From contig NZ_CP188257.1 of assembly GCF_049994355.1 (NCBI RefSeq), positions 3,410,001 through 3,474,000 on the forward strand: DNA of 64,000 nucleotides, in the 5' to 3' direction. Source of the DNA: Angustibacter sp049994355 (GTDB lineage Bacteria; Actinomycetota; Actinomycetes; Actinomycetales; Angustibacteraceae). Positions 52,001 to 60,727 of the stretch are shown piece by piece. The position numbers and the translations under genes were made by a program. The notes beneath the pieces are model-generated. The model worked only from the letters and a program-made list of their open reading frames with translations. It searched no databases and had not been told where the DNA came from. Numbering within the stretch: position 1 is the stretch's first letter; each line of letters starts with the position of its first letter.

Positions 52001-52434
52001 AGCCGCGCGATGTGCCGGGCCACCCCGAGCCGGCGTCCGCGGCGCAGCTCGTCGTGGGTGTCGGCGCCGACGTGCCGGTTCAGCGCCGCGGACCACGGCT
52101 CGCCCGCGCAGGCGTCGATCACCTCGAGCAACGGCCAGCTCAGCGCCTCGGCTCGCCACGGGTCGTCGTCCGGGTCCACCCCGAGCACCCGGGACAGCAC
52201 ACCGGAGACGAGGCGGCCGGGCGAACCGAAGTCGACAGCCGCGCACACGCCGGCCTCGCCGTCCGGCCCAGCGCCGAGGTGGTGGGAGAGCCGCTGCGCG
52301 AGCCAGCGCTCCACCCCCCGGGTGGGCACCGCGATCACGTCCGGGATGAACGGGTCTTCCATCGGGACGCCGAGCAGTGCGGCGAGCGGTCCGACGAGCA
52401 CGTCGGCGCGCTCGGAGCGATGCACCAGCAACAC
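49060..52434 (-). CDS. recC: Exodeoxyribonuclease V subunit gamma, RecC
   Basis: This 1124-residue protein has the RecC N-terminus (VLLVHRSERADVLVGPLAALL, DPFIPDVIAVPTRGVERWLAQRLSHHLG), inactive helicase-like domains, VCLLGLDDGTFPR, and the C-terminal inactive nuclease fold. RecC holds the complex together and scans for Chi. GGAGG lies 7 bases before the GTG start. First gene of the operon; its promoter should lie in the gap shared with the divergent permease gene. Confidence 0.93.
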   Translation of the reverse strand: MLLVHRSERADVLVGPLAALLGVPMEDPFIPDVIAVPTRGVERWLAQRLSHHLGAGPDGEAGVCAAVDFGSPGRLVSGVLSRVLGVDPDDDPWRAEALSWPLLEVIDACAGEPWSAALNRHVGADTHDELRRGRRLGVARHIARLFAGYGAQRPAMLLAWAADRDEDGGGQPVPADLAWQPQLWRRVRAHLGVPSPAERLDEAVRLLGGSAAAVDLPARLSVFGPTRLPTDQLLVLHALSRHRDVHLWLAHPSPALWQKVSATSSPSPMSPRRGRPVVAAHPMLGSMARDATELQLRLTALGVDQDVMFAGPPPPASLLGALQRSLRDDTATDPNQVPPAVAAADRSVQVHACHGRSRQVEVLREVLVGMFADDPTLEPRDVVVMCPDVEAYAPLVGATFGLAPDVDQPSTPVHPGHLLRVRLADRSLRQTNPVLSLIASLLSLADGRVSASEVLDLAATAPVRRRFGFADDDLAQIRRWSVAAGVHWGEDLARRARFGLPELRQGTWDTALDRILLGVAMADEHERFVGPAIPLDDVDSTDIELAGRLAELVERVTAVLAALDGAQPVGAWLDHLDAAIDLLADTAVADGWQVVQARRVLAQARQSTQGRDLLPIRLPDVRSLLADRLAGRPSRSGFRTGALTVCSLEPMRAVPHRVVCLLGLDDGTFPRGTSSDGDDLLLRDPWVGERDRRGEDRQLFLDAVSAAGEHLVVLYSGADERTGAARPPAVPVSELLDALDGVATGPGGGSLRDHVVVRHPLQTVDERNFTAGALGRRGPFSFDATGYRAAIAGRGERAGRVEFLSRPLPKLARPDEVDLDDLVRMLEHPVKWFARQRLQLSVVTDEDEVDDRLPLQLDGLQSWGIGDRLLTARLAGVDPGLALAAEWRRGQVPPKELGRATLQDVAGRVEPIAQAARRYAVGAPRVVDVRADLPSGVVVNGSVPEVHDDLVVRTVYSRLGAKHRLRAWVQLLALVASEPDVPWRAVTIGRAPTRVPSAAVVAIRTPSAPWAVQRLEDLVRLRDRAIREPLPMPVDTAHAYARSRHGGDAEVQALESARHTWQDGFEADDEYHVLCWGEQASLGDLLGTPDATEQAWWPQDSSRLGVLARRVWDPLLDHESTVTP

Positions 52435-52603
52435 GCGGCCGCCTCCGATTCCTCGACGCAGCAGGCTACAGCGCGGTACCCCTCCCCTGGCCTTCGCCTC
52501 CTCGGCACCCTCGCCCGAAATGGGTGAGGACACCGCGAACGGCACCGATCTAGCGTCGTGTGACCGCAATCCCGCCGGGGGCTGCGCGAAAGGGGGCTGC
52601 GCG
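52435..52603. promoter_or_regulatory. Divergent promoter region, recCBD and permease operon
   Basis: These 169 bases between two divergent starts must hold both promoters; no sure boxes were identified. AAAGGGGG serves as the ribosome site of the permease. Confidence 0.4.
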
Positions 52604-54100
52604 ATGAGCGCGATGGACGTTCCGGTGCCGGAGCAGGGGCCCAGTCGGTCGGCGGCCGGGGAGCGCACGGCCGCGCGGGCCGTCCCCAAGAGCGCCTACA
52701 TCTCCTGGCTCGCCCTAGCCTTCATGACGACCAGCTCGGTGGCCAGCCTGCGGGCCGCACCGACGATGGCGGTCTACGGACTGGCCTGCGTGTTCCTGTA
52801 CATCGTCCCGGCGATCGTCTTCCTGCTCCCCCAGTCGCTGGTGTCGGCCGAGCTCGCCTCGGGCTGGAACGGTGGCGTGTACCGCTGGATCAGCGAGGGC
52901 ATCTCCAAGCCGATGGGGTTCCTCGGCGTCTGGTGCCAGTTCGCCATGACGATCTTCTACTACCCCAGCCTGCTGGGGTTCGTGGCGAGCACCTTCGCGT
53001 ACGTGATCAACCCCGAGCTCGCGACCAACGGCCTCTACACGGCGATCATCATCGTGGTCACCTTCTGGTCCGGCGTGTGGATCTCCTCGCGCGGCACCAA
53101 GGCGGTCGCCGGGCTCTCCAGCGGCGGGCTGATCATCGGCACCCTGATCCCGGGCGTGCTGCTCGTCGTCCTCGGCATGGTGTTCCTGGCCCAGGGCAAC
53201 CCGTCGGCCGCGCCGATGGATGCCGCGCACATCCTGCCGCCGTGGGCCGGCGTGGCCAGCCTGGTGCTGATCGTGAACAACTTCCTGTCCTACTCGGGCA
53301 TGGAGATGAACGCGGTGCACGTGTCCAGCCTGAAGAGCCCGGGCAAGGAGTTCCCCAAGGCGATGTTCCTGGCCTGCGGGCTGGTGCTGCTGATCTTCAT
53401 CCTGCCGGCGCTGGCGATCTCCTGGGTGGTGCCGGCGGACGAGCTCAGCCTGACCGCCGGTGTGATGCAGGCCTTCGACGCGGTGTTCGCGAACTTCGGC
53501 GTGCAGTGGCTGACCCCGATCCTCGGCCTCATGCTGATCATGGCCTCGCTCGGCGGCATGCTCACCTGGCTCGCCGGGCCATCCAAGGGTCTGCTGCTGA
53601 TCTCGCGCGAGGAAGGCTACCTGCCGCCATGGCTGCAGAAGCTCAACGCGCACGGCATCCAGCAGAACATCCTGGTCGCGCAGGGCATCGTCACCACGTT
53701 CATCGCGCTGCTCTACGCGTTCATCCCGGACGTGTCGAGCGCCTACTGGATCCTGTCGGTCATCACCACCCAGGTGTACCTCGTGGTCTACCTGCTGATG
53801 TTCGTCGCCGCCGTGAAGCTGCGACGCAGCCAGCCGGACCACCCGCGCGGCTTCAAGGCCCCAATGATCGGGCTGCTGTGCGTCGTCGGGTTCACCGCGT
53901 CGATGGCGGCCATGCTGATCGGCTTCGTGCCGCCCTCGCAGTTCGGTGACGGCTCGCCCTGGGTGTACTTCGCCATCGTGGGTGGCGGCCTGGTGATCGT
54001 CGGCCTGCTCGTGCCCTTCCTGTTCTACAAGCTGCGCAAGCCGAGCTGGCGCAACCCTGCGGACGCTGCCGCCGCAGCGGCCGAAGGAGGTGCGTCGTGA
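52604..54100 (+). CDS. APC-superfamily amino-acid permease (glutamate:GABA antiporter-like)
   Basis: This 498-residue protein has about twelve helices and the APC pattern in helix 1 (SWLALAFMTTSSVASLRAAP). The GadC-like motifs YSGMEMNAVHVSSLKSPGKEFPKAM and AGPSKGLLLISREEGYLPPWLQKLN follow. It probably exchanges amino acids at the plasma membrane. AAAGGGGG precedes the ATG. Its stop overlaps the next start as GTGA. The M20 peptidase two genes on suggests peptide or amino-acid use. Confidence 0.88.
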   Translation: MSAMDVPVPEQGPSRSAAGERTAARAVPKSAYISWLALAFMTTSSVASLRAAPTMAVYGLACVFLYIVPAIVFLLPQSLVSAELASGWNGGVYRWISEGISKPMGFLGVWCQFAMTIFYYPSLLGFVASTFAYVINPELATNGLYTAIIIVVTFWSGVWISSRGTKAVAGLSSGGLIIGTLIPGVLLVVLGMVFLAQGNPSAAPMDAAHILPPWAGVASLVLIVNNFLSYSGMEMNAVHVSSLKSPGKEFPKAMFLACGLVLLIFILPALAISWVVPADELSLTAGVMQAFDAVFANFGVQWLTPILGLMLIMASLGGMLTWLAGPSKGLLLISREEGYLPPWLQKLNAHGIQQNILVAQGIVTTFIALLYAFIPDVSSAYWILSVITTQVYLVVYLLMFVAAVKLRRSQPDHPRGFKAPMIGLLCVVGFTASMAAMLIGFVPPSQFGDGSPWVYFAIVGGGLVIVGLLVPFLFYKLRKPSWRNPADAAAAAAEGGAS

Positions 54101-54549
54101 GCACCGTCCCGCAGGACCAGAACCCCCGCTCGCGATGGATCGTCTACACCACGGTGGGGCTGCTGTTCGTCGCGCTGATGATCGTGATGCTCACCCAGTA
54201 CCGCGGCCAGCCCGACCCGCAGAGCGACGTGGCCCAGCAGAAGGCCCAACAGCTCGGCGAGGCCATCAACGAGGCCGGCTACCCCTCGCCCGACGTCGAC
54301 TCCATCGCCCGGGTGCTGGGTCAGGACGGCGGCGCCGTCTGCGCCTCCCCGCAGGACGCGCTCACCCAGGGGCTGCTCAAGGTCACGATGTCCAACGGAG
54401 CGGCCGGCCCCGGCATGCGCCCGGTCAGGATCGACCGGATCGTCGTCGGCGGGCAACGGCTGATCATCCAGACCTACTGCCCCGAGCAGCTCGCCGACTT
54501 CGACGAGTTCGTCTCGACGCTCTCGTTCTCCGACACGGTGAAGAACTGA
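54097..54549 (+). CDS. Single-pass membrane protein, permease-operon partner
   Basis: This 150-residue protein has one N-terminal helix (WIVYTTVGLLFVALMIVML) and an extracytoplasmic domain containing two cysteines (GAVCASPQDALTQG, QTYCPEQLADFDEF) that may form a disulfide. No family is recognised. The GTG start overlaps the permease stop and its own stop overlaps the peptidase ATG (TGATG), so it is made together with both and may be an accessory subunit of the permease. Confidence 0.75.
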   Translation: MSTVPQDQNPRSRWIVYTTVGLLFVALMIVMLTQYRGQPDPQSDVAQQKAQQLGEAINEAGYPSPDVDSIARVLGQDGGAVCASPQDALTQGLLKVTMSNGAAGPGMRPVRIDRIVVGGQRLIIQTYCPEQLADFDEFVSTLSFSDTVKN

Positions 54550-55922
54550 TGGCAATGGACCTCGACGCGGTGCGCGGCACGGTGCACGGGCTGATGCCGC
54601 GCGCTCGTGCCGAGCTGTCCGAGCTGGTCGCCATCCCGTCCGTCGCGGACGCGCGCCAGTACCCGCCGTCCGAGTGCGCCCGGGCGGCGCAGTGGGTGCT
54701 GGACGCCTTCGCCGAGGTCGGGCTCGAGCAGCTGCGGCTCGAGCGCACCCCGGACGGCAGCGACGCGGTCGTGGGTCACGTCCAGGGTCCGGACGGCGCG
54801 CCAACGGTGCTGCTCTATGCGCACTACGACGTCCAGCCACCGCTGGACGACGCCGCCTGGCAGACACCGCCATTCGAGCTCACCGAGCGAGACGGACGCT
54901 GGTACGGCCGCGGCACGGCCGACTGCAAGGGAAACATCCTCATGCACCTGACCGCGCTGCGGACGCTGCGCGCACTCGACCCCGGCGGCGGCGCACCGTT
55001 CCCGGTCACGGTGCGGCTGGTCGTCGAAGGCTCCGAGGAGCAGGGCACCGGCGGGCTCGAGAAGCACGTCGAGGCCAACCCCGCCACCTTCGCCGCCGAC
55101 GTCATCGTGGTCGCCGACACCGGCAACGCGGAGGTCGGCGTCCCGACCGTGACGACGACGCTGCGCGGCCTGGCGAACGTCGTGGTGTCGGTGCAGGCGC
55201 TGGCCGGCGAGGTGCACTCGGGGATGTTCGGCGGACCCGCCCCGGACGCGCTGGCGGCGTTGGTACACATCCTGTCCAGCCTGCGCGACGAGCGCGGGAA
55301 CACCACGATCGACGGTCTGGACGCGACCGCGACCTGGACCGGTGTCCCCTACCCCGTCGACCAGTTCCGCAAGGACGCCGGCGTGCTGGACGGCGTCGAC
55401 CTGCTTGGCGACGGGATGGTCGCGGACGTCGTGTGGGCGCGGCCGGCCGTTACCGTCCTGGGCATCGACTGCCCACCGGTGGTCGGCTCCGCGGCCGCCA
55501 TCCAGGCGAAGGCCGCCGCTCGGCTGAACCTGCGGGTGCCGCCCGGGCAGGACGCCAAGGCGGCCCAGCAGGCCTTGGTCGCACACCTGACCAACGCCGC
55601 GCCCTGGGGGGTCAAGGTGACCGTGACCCCCGAGGCCGAAGGCCAGCCGTTCCGCGCCGCCACCGACGGTCCGGCGTACACCACGCTCGCCGCGGCGATG
55701 TCGGACGCCTACGGCCGCGACATGGCATCGGCGGGCCAGGGCGGCTCCATCCCGCTGTGCAACGTGTTCGCCGACACCTACCCCGGTGCCGAGATCGTTC
55801 TGCTGGGCGTCGAGGAGCCGGCCTGCCTGATCCACGCACCGAACGAGAGCGTGCACCCCAGCGAGATCGAGCACATGGCCATCGTCGAGGCGCTGTTCCT
55901 GGCTCGGCTGGGCGGGCACTGA
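54549..55922 (+). CDS. M20-family dipeptidase/carboxypeptidase
   Basis: This 457-residue metallopeptidase has zinc ligands in LLYAHYDVQPP (His92) and GRGTADCKGN, the general base pair in VEGSEEQGTGG, and a dimerisation lid (LAGEVHSGMFGG). A C-terminal His is in CLIHAPNESVHPSE. It hydrolyses dipeptides in the cytoplasm. It overlaps the genes on both sides (TGATG), placing transport and hydrolysis in one transcript. Confidence 0.9.
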   Translation: MAMDLDAVRGTVHGLMPRARAELSELVAIPSVADARQYPPSECARAAQWVLDAFAEVGLEQLRLERTPDGSDAVVGHVQGPDGAPTVLLYAHYDVQPPLDDAAWQTPPFELTERDGRWYGRGTADCKGNILMHLTALRTLRALDPGGGAPFPVTVRLVVEGSEEQGTGGLEKHVEANPATFAADVIVVADTGNAEVGVPTVTTTLRGLANVVVSVQALAGEVHSGMFGGPAPDALAALVHILSSLRDERGNTTIDGLDATATWTGVPYPVDQFRKDAGVLDGVDLLGDGMVADVVWARPAVTVLGIDCPPVVGSAAAIQAKAAARLNLRVPPGQDAKAAQQALVAHLTNAAPWGVKVTVTPEAEGQPFRAATDGPAYTTLAAAMSDAYGRDMASAGQGGSIPLCNVFADTYPGAEIVLLGVEEPACLIHAPNESVHPSEIEHMAIVEALFLARLGGH

Positions 55923-57442
55923 TGACCTCGACGTCGTCGACAGCAGCCGCGACCGCGGCCAAGGGCGGGGGCGTGCTGGCGGCCGCCTGCCTGTCCACGT
56001 TGGTGGTCAACGCGAACACCTCCGCCGTCACCATCCTGCTGCCCGCCATCAGCGAGGACACCGGGATGTCCGTGGACACGCTGCAATGGGCGGTCACCGG
56101 CTACTCGCTGGTCGGCGCCGCCGTCATCGTCACCTCCGGTGCGCTGGGTGACGTGTTCGGCCGCAAGCGCATCTTCCAGCTCGGCCTGCTGCTGTTCGTC
56201 GCCTCGTGCGTGTTGATCGCGTTGGCCCCCAACGGTGGCACGGTGATCGCCGGGCGGATGATCCAGGGTGCGGCCGGTGCCACGATCCTGGCCTGCGGGA
56301 TGAGCCTGCTCTCGGTGGCCACCTCGGGTAACGCGCAGCTGCGCGCCATCTCGCTGTGGGGCGCCGCCTCCGCCGTCGGGGCCGCCCTCGGGCCGGTCCT
56401 GGGCGGGGTGCTCGTCGAGGTGACCGGCTGGCAGGGCCTGTTCTGGCTGGACGCCGGGATCGCGGTCGGGTGCATCGTGCTGACCGCCGTGACCGTGTCG
56501 GAGTCCCGCGACCCCACCAGGTCGCGCTCGATCGACCTCGCCGGCACCGTCCTGGTGGCACTCACGCTCGCGTCGCTGATCCTGGCGCTCAGCAAGGGCA
56601 GCGACTGGGGCTGGGCGTCCGCGGCCACCATCGGCTGCCTCCTGGTCGGAGTCGCCGCCGCCATCGGCTTCGTCATGGTGGAGCAGCGGGTCGACGCCCC
56701 GCTGCTGGACCTGGCGTTGCTGCGCAACCGGATCCTGGTCGGTTCCACGATCGCCATCCTGATCGGCGCGGGCACCATCAACGGTCTGATGTACCTGCTG
56801 AGCCTGTACTTCCAGGACCCCAGCGCCCTGAACTTCTCCCCCTTGCAGGCGGGCGTGGCCACCCTGCCCGCGGCCGCGGGTCTGGTCGTCATCGCACCGA
56901 TCGTGCCGAAGCTGGCAGCTCGCGCCGGCGGCCGCAAGGTGATCGTTCTCGGCTTCCTGATCACCACCATCGGCTTCGTCGCCATCGGCTTCGTCGACGC
57001 CGACTGGAAGTACCGCGCGTTCCTGCTGCCGCTGATCGCGATCGCGGTCGGGATGGGGCTCTCGAACGGTCCGGCGTCCTCGGCGTCCACGGCCGCGGTG
57101 GCCCCCGAGCAGGTCGGCGCGGCGTCCGGGGTGTCGAACATGGCCCGGTACGTCGGCGCCGCGGTGGCAACGGCGCTGGCCGCGACCATCTACGCGAGCG
57201 TCACGGCGAGCGCCACCGCGGACGGCAAGAGCGCCAGCGTCGCACTGGCCAGCGGACTCGGTGCCGCGTCCTGGGTGATGGCTGCCTTCAGTGCCGTCGG
57301 GGTGCTGATGGGCGTCCTCGTGCGCCGTCACCAGCGCCAGGCCGGCACGCTCGCCGACTCGGCGGCGGCCGCCGCCGCGCATACCCACACCCTGCCCACC
57401 AGCGCGACGCCGAAGGTCCCGGAGGAGGGGGTGCGGGCCTGA
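55922..57442 (+). CDS. MFS transporter, DHA2 type
   Basis: This 506-residue protein has 14 helices and the DHA2 signatures: WAVTGYSLVGAAVIVTSGALGDVFGRKRIF (motif A) and GAASAVGAALGPVLGGVLVE (motif C). It exports small molecules with protons. The ATG overlaps the peptidase stop (TGATG), the fourth gene of the permease operon. It has a histidine-containing alanine-rich cytoplasmic tail. Substrate unknown; an amino acid or dipeptide-derived product would suit the operon. Confidence 0.9.
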   Translation: MTSTSSTAAATAAKGGGVLAAACLSTLVVNANTSAVTILLPAISEDTGMSVDTLQWAVTGYSLVGAAVIVTSGALGDVFGRKRIFQLGLLLFVASCVLIALAPNGGTVIAGRMIQGAAGATILACGMSLLSVATSGNAQLRAISLWGAASAVGAALGPVLGGVLVEVTGWQGLFWLDAGIAVGCIVLTAVTVSESRDPTRSRSIDLAGTVLVALTLASLILALSKGSDWGWASAATIGCLLVGVAAAIGFVMVEQRVDAPLLDLALLRNRILVGSTIAILIGAGTINGLMYLLSLYFQDPSALNFSPLQAGVATLPAAAGLVVIAPIVPKLAARAGGRKVIVLGFLITTIGFVAIGFVDADWKYRAFLLPLIAIAVGMGLSNGPASSASTAAVAPEQVGAASGVSNMARYVGAAVATALAATIYASVTASATADGKSASVALASGLGAASWVMAAFSAVGVLMGVLVRRHQRQAGTLADSAAAAAAHTHTLPTSATPKVPEEGVRA

Positions 57443-57527
57443 CGCCTGGACCAGCTCATCCTCGACCGCATCGACAGGGCGGCGTCGCGCCGTCAGTCTG
57501 GTGTGACAGGCTGCGATCGGAGTCGAC

Positions 57528-58829
57528 GTGCGCCAGACCGGAACCCGGGACTACCTCAAGGGCGCGTTGTGGGTCTACCCCACGGTCGCGGCAGTACTGG
57601 CGCTCGCCGCCGGGTCGGTACTGAGCTCCATCGACGTCCCGCCGGGGTCCTGGCTCGAGCCGCTGCTGTTCCAAGGCACCGCCGACGACGCGCGTAGCCT
57701 GCTGATCGGCATCTCGGGGACGATGATGACCGTCATCGCGCTGGTGCTCGGCCTCACCCTCGTCGCGCTGCAGCTGTCCTCCACCCAGTTCTCGCCGCGC
57801 ATCCTGCGGAACTTCCTGCAGGACAGGGTGAACCAGGTCGTGCTGAGCGTCTTTGTGGCCACGTTCGTCTACAGCACGGCGGGGCTGTACACGGTGGGCA
57901 TCAACAGCGGTCGGCGTACCGACGAGTACCCGCAGCTGGCGGTCACCCTGGCGATCGCCCTGATGTTCGCGAGCCTGATCGTGCTGGTCTACTTCGTGCA
58001 CCACATCTCGCACTCGATCCAGGTGGACCAGGTCATGGTGACCATCGAGAACCGCACGATGCTGGCCATCGAACACGACCTGCCCACGAAGGACGTGTAC
58101 ACCGAGGGGATCCCGTTGCCGCCCGCCTGGGCGGTCCCGGTCAGGGCCTACCGCTCCGGATACGTGCAGACGCTGCACCCCAGCTCGCTGGTGCGCGCCG
58201 CGAGCGCGGCCGGCGTCGTGGTCTCGGTCGTCCCGATGGTCGGCGAGCACGTGCTGGCCGACGAGCCGCTGGCCTGGCTCTGGCGACCGACGGCGGACGA
58301 CCCGACGCCGGACCCGGCCGCCGTCGCCGGAGCGGTGCAGGACGCCGTGCGCATCGGCTTCGAGCGGACCGCCGAGCAGGACGTCGCCTTCGGCATCCGC
58401 CAGCTGGCCGACGTCGCGGTCAAGGCGCTGTCGCCGGCGGTCAACGACCCGTACACCGGCATCCAGGCGCTGGAGCACATCTCTGTGGTGCTCACCGCTC
58501 TCGCATCCAGGTCGCTGGGCAGCCAGCTGGTCCCGGACGACTCCGGTGCCCTGCGGGTGGTGCTCCGAGGGCGAGACCTGGAGTACCTCGTCGAGCTCGC
58601 CACCGGCCAGATCCGCCGGTACGGGCGCGACGAACCGCGCGTGCTGCAGGCCCTGCTGCGCACGCTCCGCCGGACCGGCTACTTCTGCCGGGACGACGAG
58701 GGTCGGGCGGTGGTGGCCCGACACGTCCGCCTCGTCATCGAGGCCGCCCGCACGAACGTGGGCCAGCAGGGGGACCTGGCTCCGGTGATCGAGCACGGCG
58801 AAGCCGTCCTGCGCGACCTGACCCGGTAG
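57528..58829 (+). CDS. DUF2254 membrane protein
   Basis: This 433-residue protein fits DUF2254: four N-terminal helices (LWVYPTVAAVLALAAGSVL; GTMMTVIALVLGLTLVALQL; VVLSVFVATFVYSTAGLYTV; LIVLVYFVHHISHSIQV), with SSTQFSPRILRNFLQDR and a large cytoplasmic domain (VKALSPAVNDPYTGIQALEH). The family has no proven role. The GTG start is used on family alignment. It ends 3 bases from the stop of the convergent gene. Confidence 0.85.
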   Translation: MRQTGTRDYLKGALWVYPTVAAVLALAAGSVLSSIDVPPGSWLEPLLFQGTADDARSLLIGISGTMMTVIALVLGLTLVALQLSSTQFSPRILRNFLQDRVNQVVLSVFVATFVYSTAGLYTVGINSGRRTDEYPQLAVTLAIALMFASLIVLVYFVHHISHSIQVDQVMVTIENRTMLAIEHDLPTKDVYTEGIPLPPAWAVPVRAYRSGYVQTLHPSSLVRAASAAGVVVSVVPMVGEHVLADEPLAWLWRPTADDPTPDPAAVAGAVQDAVRIGFERTAEQDVAFGIRQLADVAVKALSPAVNDPYTGIQALEHISVVLTALASRSLGSQLVPDDSGALRVVLRGRDLEYLVELATGQIRRYGRDEPRVLQALLRTLRRTGYFCRDDEGRAVVARHVRLVIEAARTNVGQQGDLAPVIEHGEAVLRDLTR

Positions 58830-58832
58830 CCC

Positions 58833-59483
58833 TCAGTCGCTGGTGTGGTTGCAGACCTCCGGCGCACCCACCAGCTGAGGGTCCAGGTTGCGGTCGCGCA
58901 AGGGCTCGACGTGCACCAGGCCCGTCGTGTCCCGCAACGAGACCTGTGGCCGGATCGAGGAGCCCGGCTCGCAGGTCAGCATCACGACGGCGATGAACTC
59001 ACCTTGCTGACCGGCCGGCACCGTGTCCGTGTCGGTCGGCGACACCAGAACGGTCCGGTTCACCGGCGCCGTCCCCTCCGGCCGCCCTCCGGTCACCACC
59101 ACGACTGGCCGGTCACCGAGGTTGCGCACATGCACCTCGTAGGTCAGCACACCGTGGCCGCCGTTGCGGAACGACGACGTCAGCGAGGCGACGGCGACCA
59201 CGGAGAGCCGGTGGCCCTCGGCGCCCTGCTGGGCCCGGTGGGCGCGATGCGTCGCCCACCCGGAACCCAGGGCGATACCGGCGACGAGGGTGAGGACCGC
59301 AAGGGCGGCGACCTGACGGGCCGACGGTGGGCGACGTCGACGGCGTCGACGGTGCGGACGTCGTCCGGCGACCGGCTCCGACGCGGCAGCATCCGGTTCG
59401 AGCTCCACCACGTCCGTGGGGTGCGGTGTGCCGAACTGCGGGTCGGCCAGCGGCGCTCCTGAGCCCAGGACCTCGTACCCCAT
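58833..59483 (-). CDS. Single-pass membrane protein with extracytoplasmic beta domain
   Basis: This 216-residue protein has a disordered N-terminus ending in a run of arginines (residues 45-52) and one helix (VAALAVLTLVAGIALGSGWA). A beta-rich outer domain (GVLTYEVHVRNLGDRPVVVV, TEGTAPVNRTVLV-like) with two cysteines follows. The arginine run places the N-terminus inside. Unrecognised. It is 50 bases downstream of the catalase-fold gene on the same strand and may belong to that operon. Confidence 0.68.
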   Translation of the reverse strand: MGYEVLGSGAPLADPQFGTPHPTDVVELEPDAAASEPVAGRRPHRRRRRRRPPSARQVAALAVLTLVAGIALGSGWATHRAHRAQQGAEGHRLSVVAVASLTSSFRNGGHGVLTYEVHVRNLGDRPVVVVTGGRPEGTAPVNRTVLVSPTDTDTVPAGQQGEFIAVVMLTCEPGSSIRPQVSLRDTTGLVHVEPLRDRNLDPQLVGAPEVCNHTSD

Positions 59484-59533
59484 GACTCGGAGTATGCGCT
59501 CGGATCGGTCCGGCGGCACCCGTGGTCGCGCTT

Positions 59534-60727
59534 TCAGTCCTCGAAGGTCTCCTGACCGGTCGGCTCGACGTGGTCGACGGCGTTCATCCGCTGGCGCAGC
59601 TTGGCCAGCTCCCAGTACATCCGCAGGCGGGCCCGGTTGGAGCTCCCCAGAGGGCGGTGCTCGGCCAGGCTGTGCCACGGGTTGTAGCGAAGAACGTCGG
59701 CGAAGCGCAGCTGGGCGTCGGAGTCGAAGCGCTGCCGCACCAGCCGCAGCTCGGCCACCGGGACGTACGGCGAGAGACGCTCGGGCCACTTCACGGTCGC
59801 GTTCTCCAGTGGCATCCGGTGCGAGTCGGTCTGCACCTGCACCATGAAGTCGAACGCCCACTCCCCCTCGTCGAGGGTGCGGACCATCGCATCACGAAGA
59901 TAGTTCTCCGCCGCATGCACCGGGATCCGGGACCGCCTACGGTCCTTGGGGCGCAACGAGTACTGCACGGCCTGGCCCTCGCCGAGCAGGAACGGGACGT
60001 TGCTGTAGTACTGGTCCTCGAGCGGGTTCGCGTGCATCGGCGAGTAGAGCAGCTGCATGACCAGGTGCAGCCAGTGCCGCGGGTTGAACGCGTAGCCCAA
60101 CGGCGCCTTGGCCCGCACCCAGCGCTGCATCTTCGCGTTCTCCCGGATGTCCGGGGTGACGAAGCTGGCCGGGGTGACCAGGATCAGGTCCTGGGTGCCC
60201 TGCTCGTCCTCCATCAGCTTCGGCCCTGGCACGCCCATCACCTTGATCCCCACCGAGCACTGGCCGAAGTCCTCGAGGTCGGGCGGGGCGTAGGGGCCGG
60301 GCCCGGAGAACCGCACCCAGGCGGGATACCTGCCGGGTTCGGCGAACAGCCCGTGCCGCAGCGGTTCTGGCAGGTCGTCCAGCACAGTGAACTCGGCGCG
60401 CAGCACGCCGTAGGTCTTGGTGTTGCCGAACCGCTGGACGGCGCCGGGCAGCCAGTTCTCGCGCATGAACTTGGCGATCTCGTCGATCACGTCCTGGATC
60501 AGCTGCTCCTCGCGGTCCAGCAGCTTCTCCTGCGCCAGCTCGAGGTGCTCGTTGCGCCGGAACAGGTTCTGCAGACCCTGGGCCGCGCTGAACAGCGGCG
60601 GGCGCAGCCAGCGGTCGAACCACCTGCGGTACAGGAACTCGAAGCGCCGCTCGATGTGCCACAGCCACAAGGTGAAGTCGCTCAACGGCCGCAGCACGTA
60701 GAACGTGAACCTGCCCTGGGGGTTCAC
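59534..60727 (-). CDS. Catalase-fold family protein
   Basis: This 397-residue protein resembles the catalase-like heme superfamily: TYGVLRAEFTVLDDLPEPLRHGLF, then YPAWVRFSGPGP and GIKVMGVPG, and a C-terminal RYNPWHSLAEHRPLGSSNRARLRMY. Related proteins act on lipid hydroperoxides. The start GTG overlaps the stop of the DyP peroxidase gene as GTGA. Having two heme-peroxidase-like proteins coupled in one operon suggests a joint oxidative function. Heme ligand Tyr is not pinned down. Confidence 0.75.
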   Translation of the reverse strand: MNPQGRFTFYVLRPLSDFTLWLWHIERRFEFLYRRWFDRWLRPPLFSAAQGLQNLFRRNEHLELAQEKLLDREEQLIQDVIDEIAKFMRENWLPGAVQRFGNTKTYGVLRAEFTVLDDLPEPLRHGLFAEPGRYPAWVRFSGPGPYAPPDLEDFGQCSVGIKVMGVPGPKLMEDEQGTQDLILVTPASFVTPDIRENAKMQRWVRAKAPLGYAFNPRHWLHLVMQLLYSPMHANPLEDQYYSNVPFLLGEGQAVQYSLRPKDRRRSRIPVHAAENYLRDAMVRTLDEGEWAFDFMVQVQTDSHRMPLENATVKWPERLSPYVPVAELRLVRQRFDSDAQLRFADVLRYNPWHSLAEHRPLGSSNRARLRMYWELAKLRQRMNAVDHVEPTGQETFED

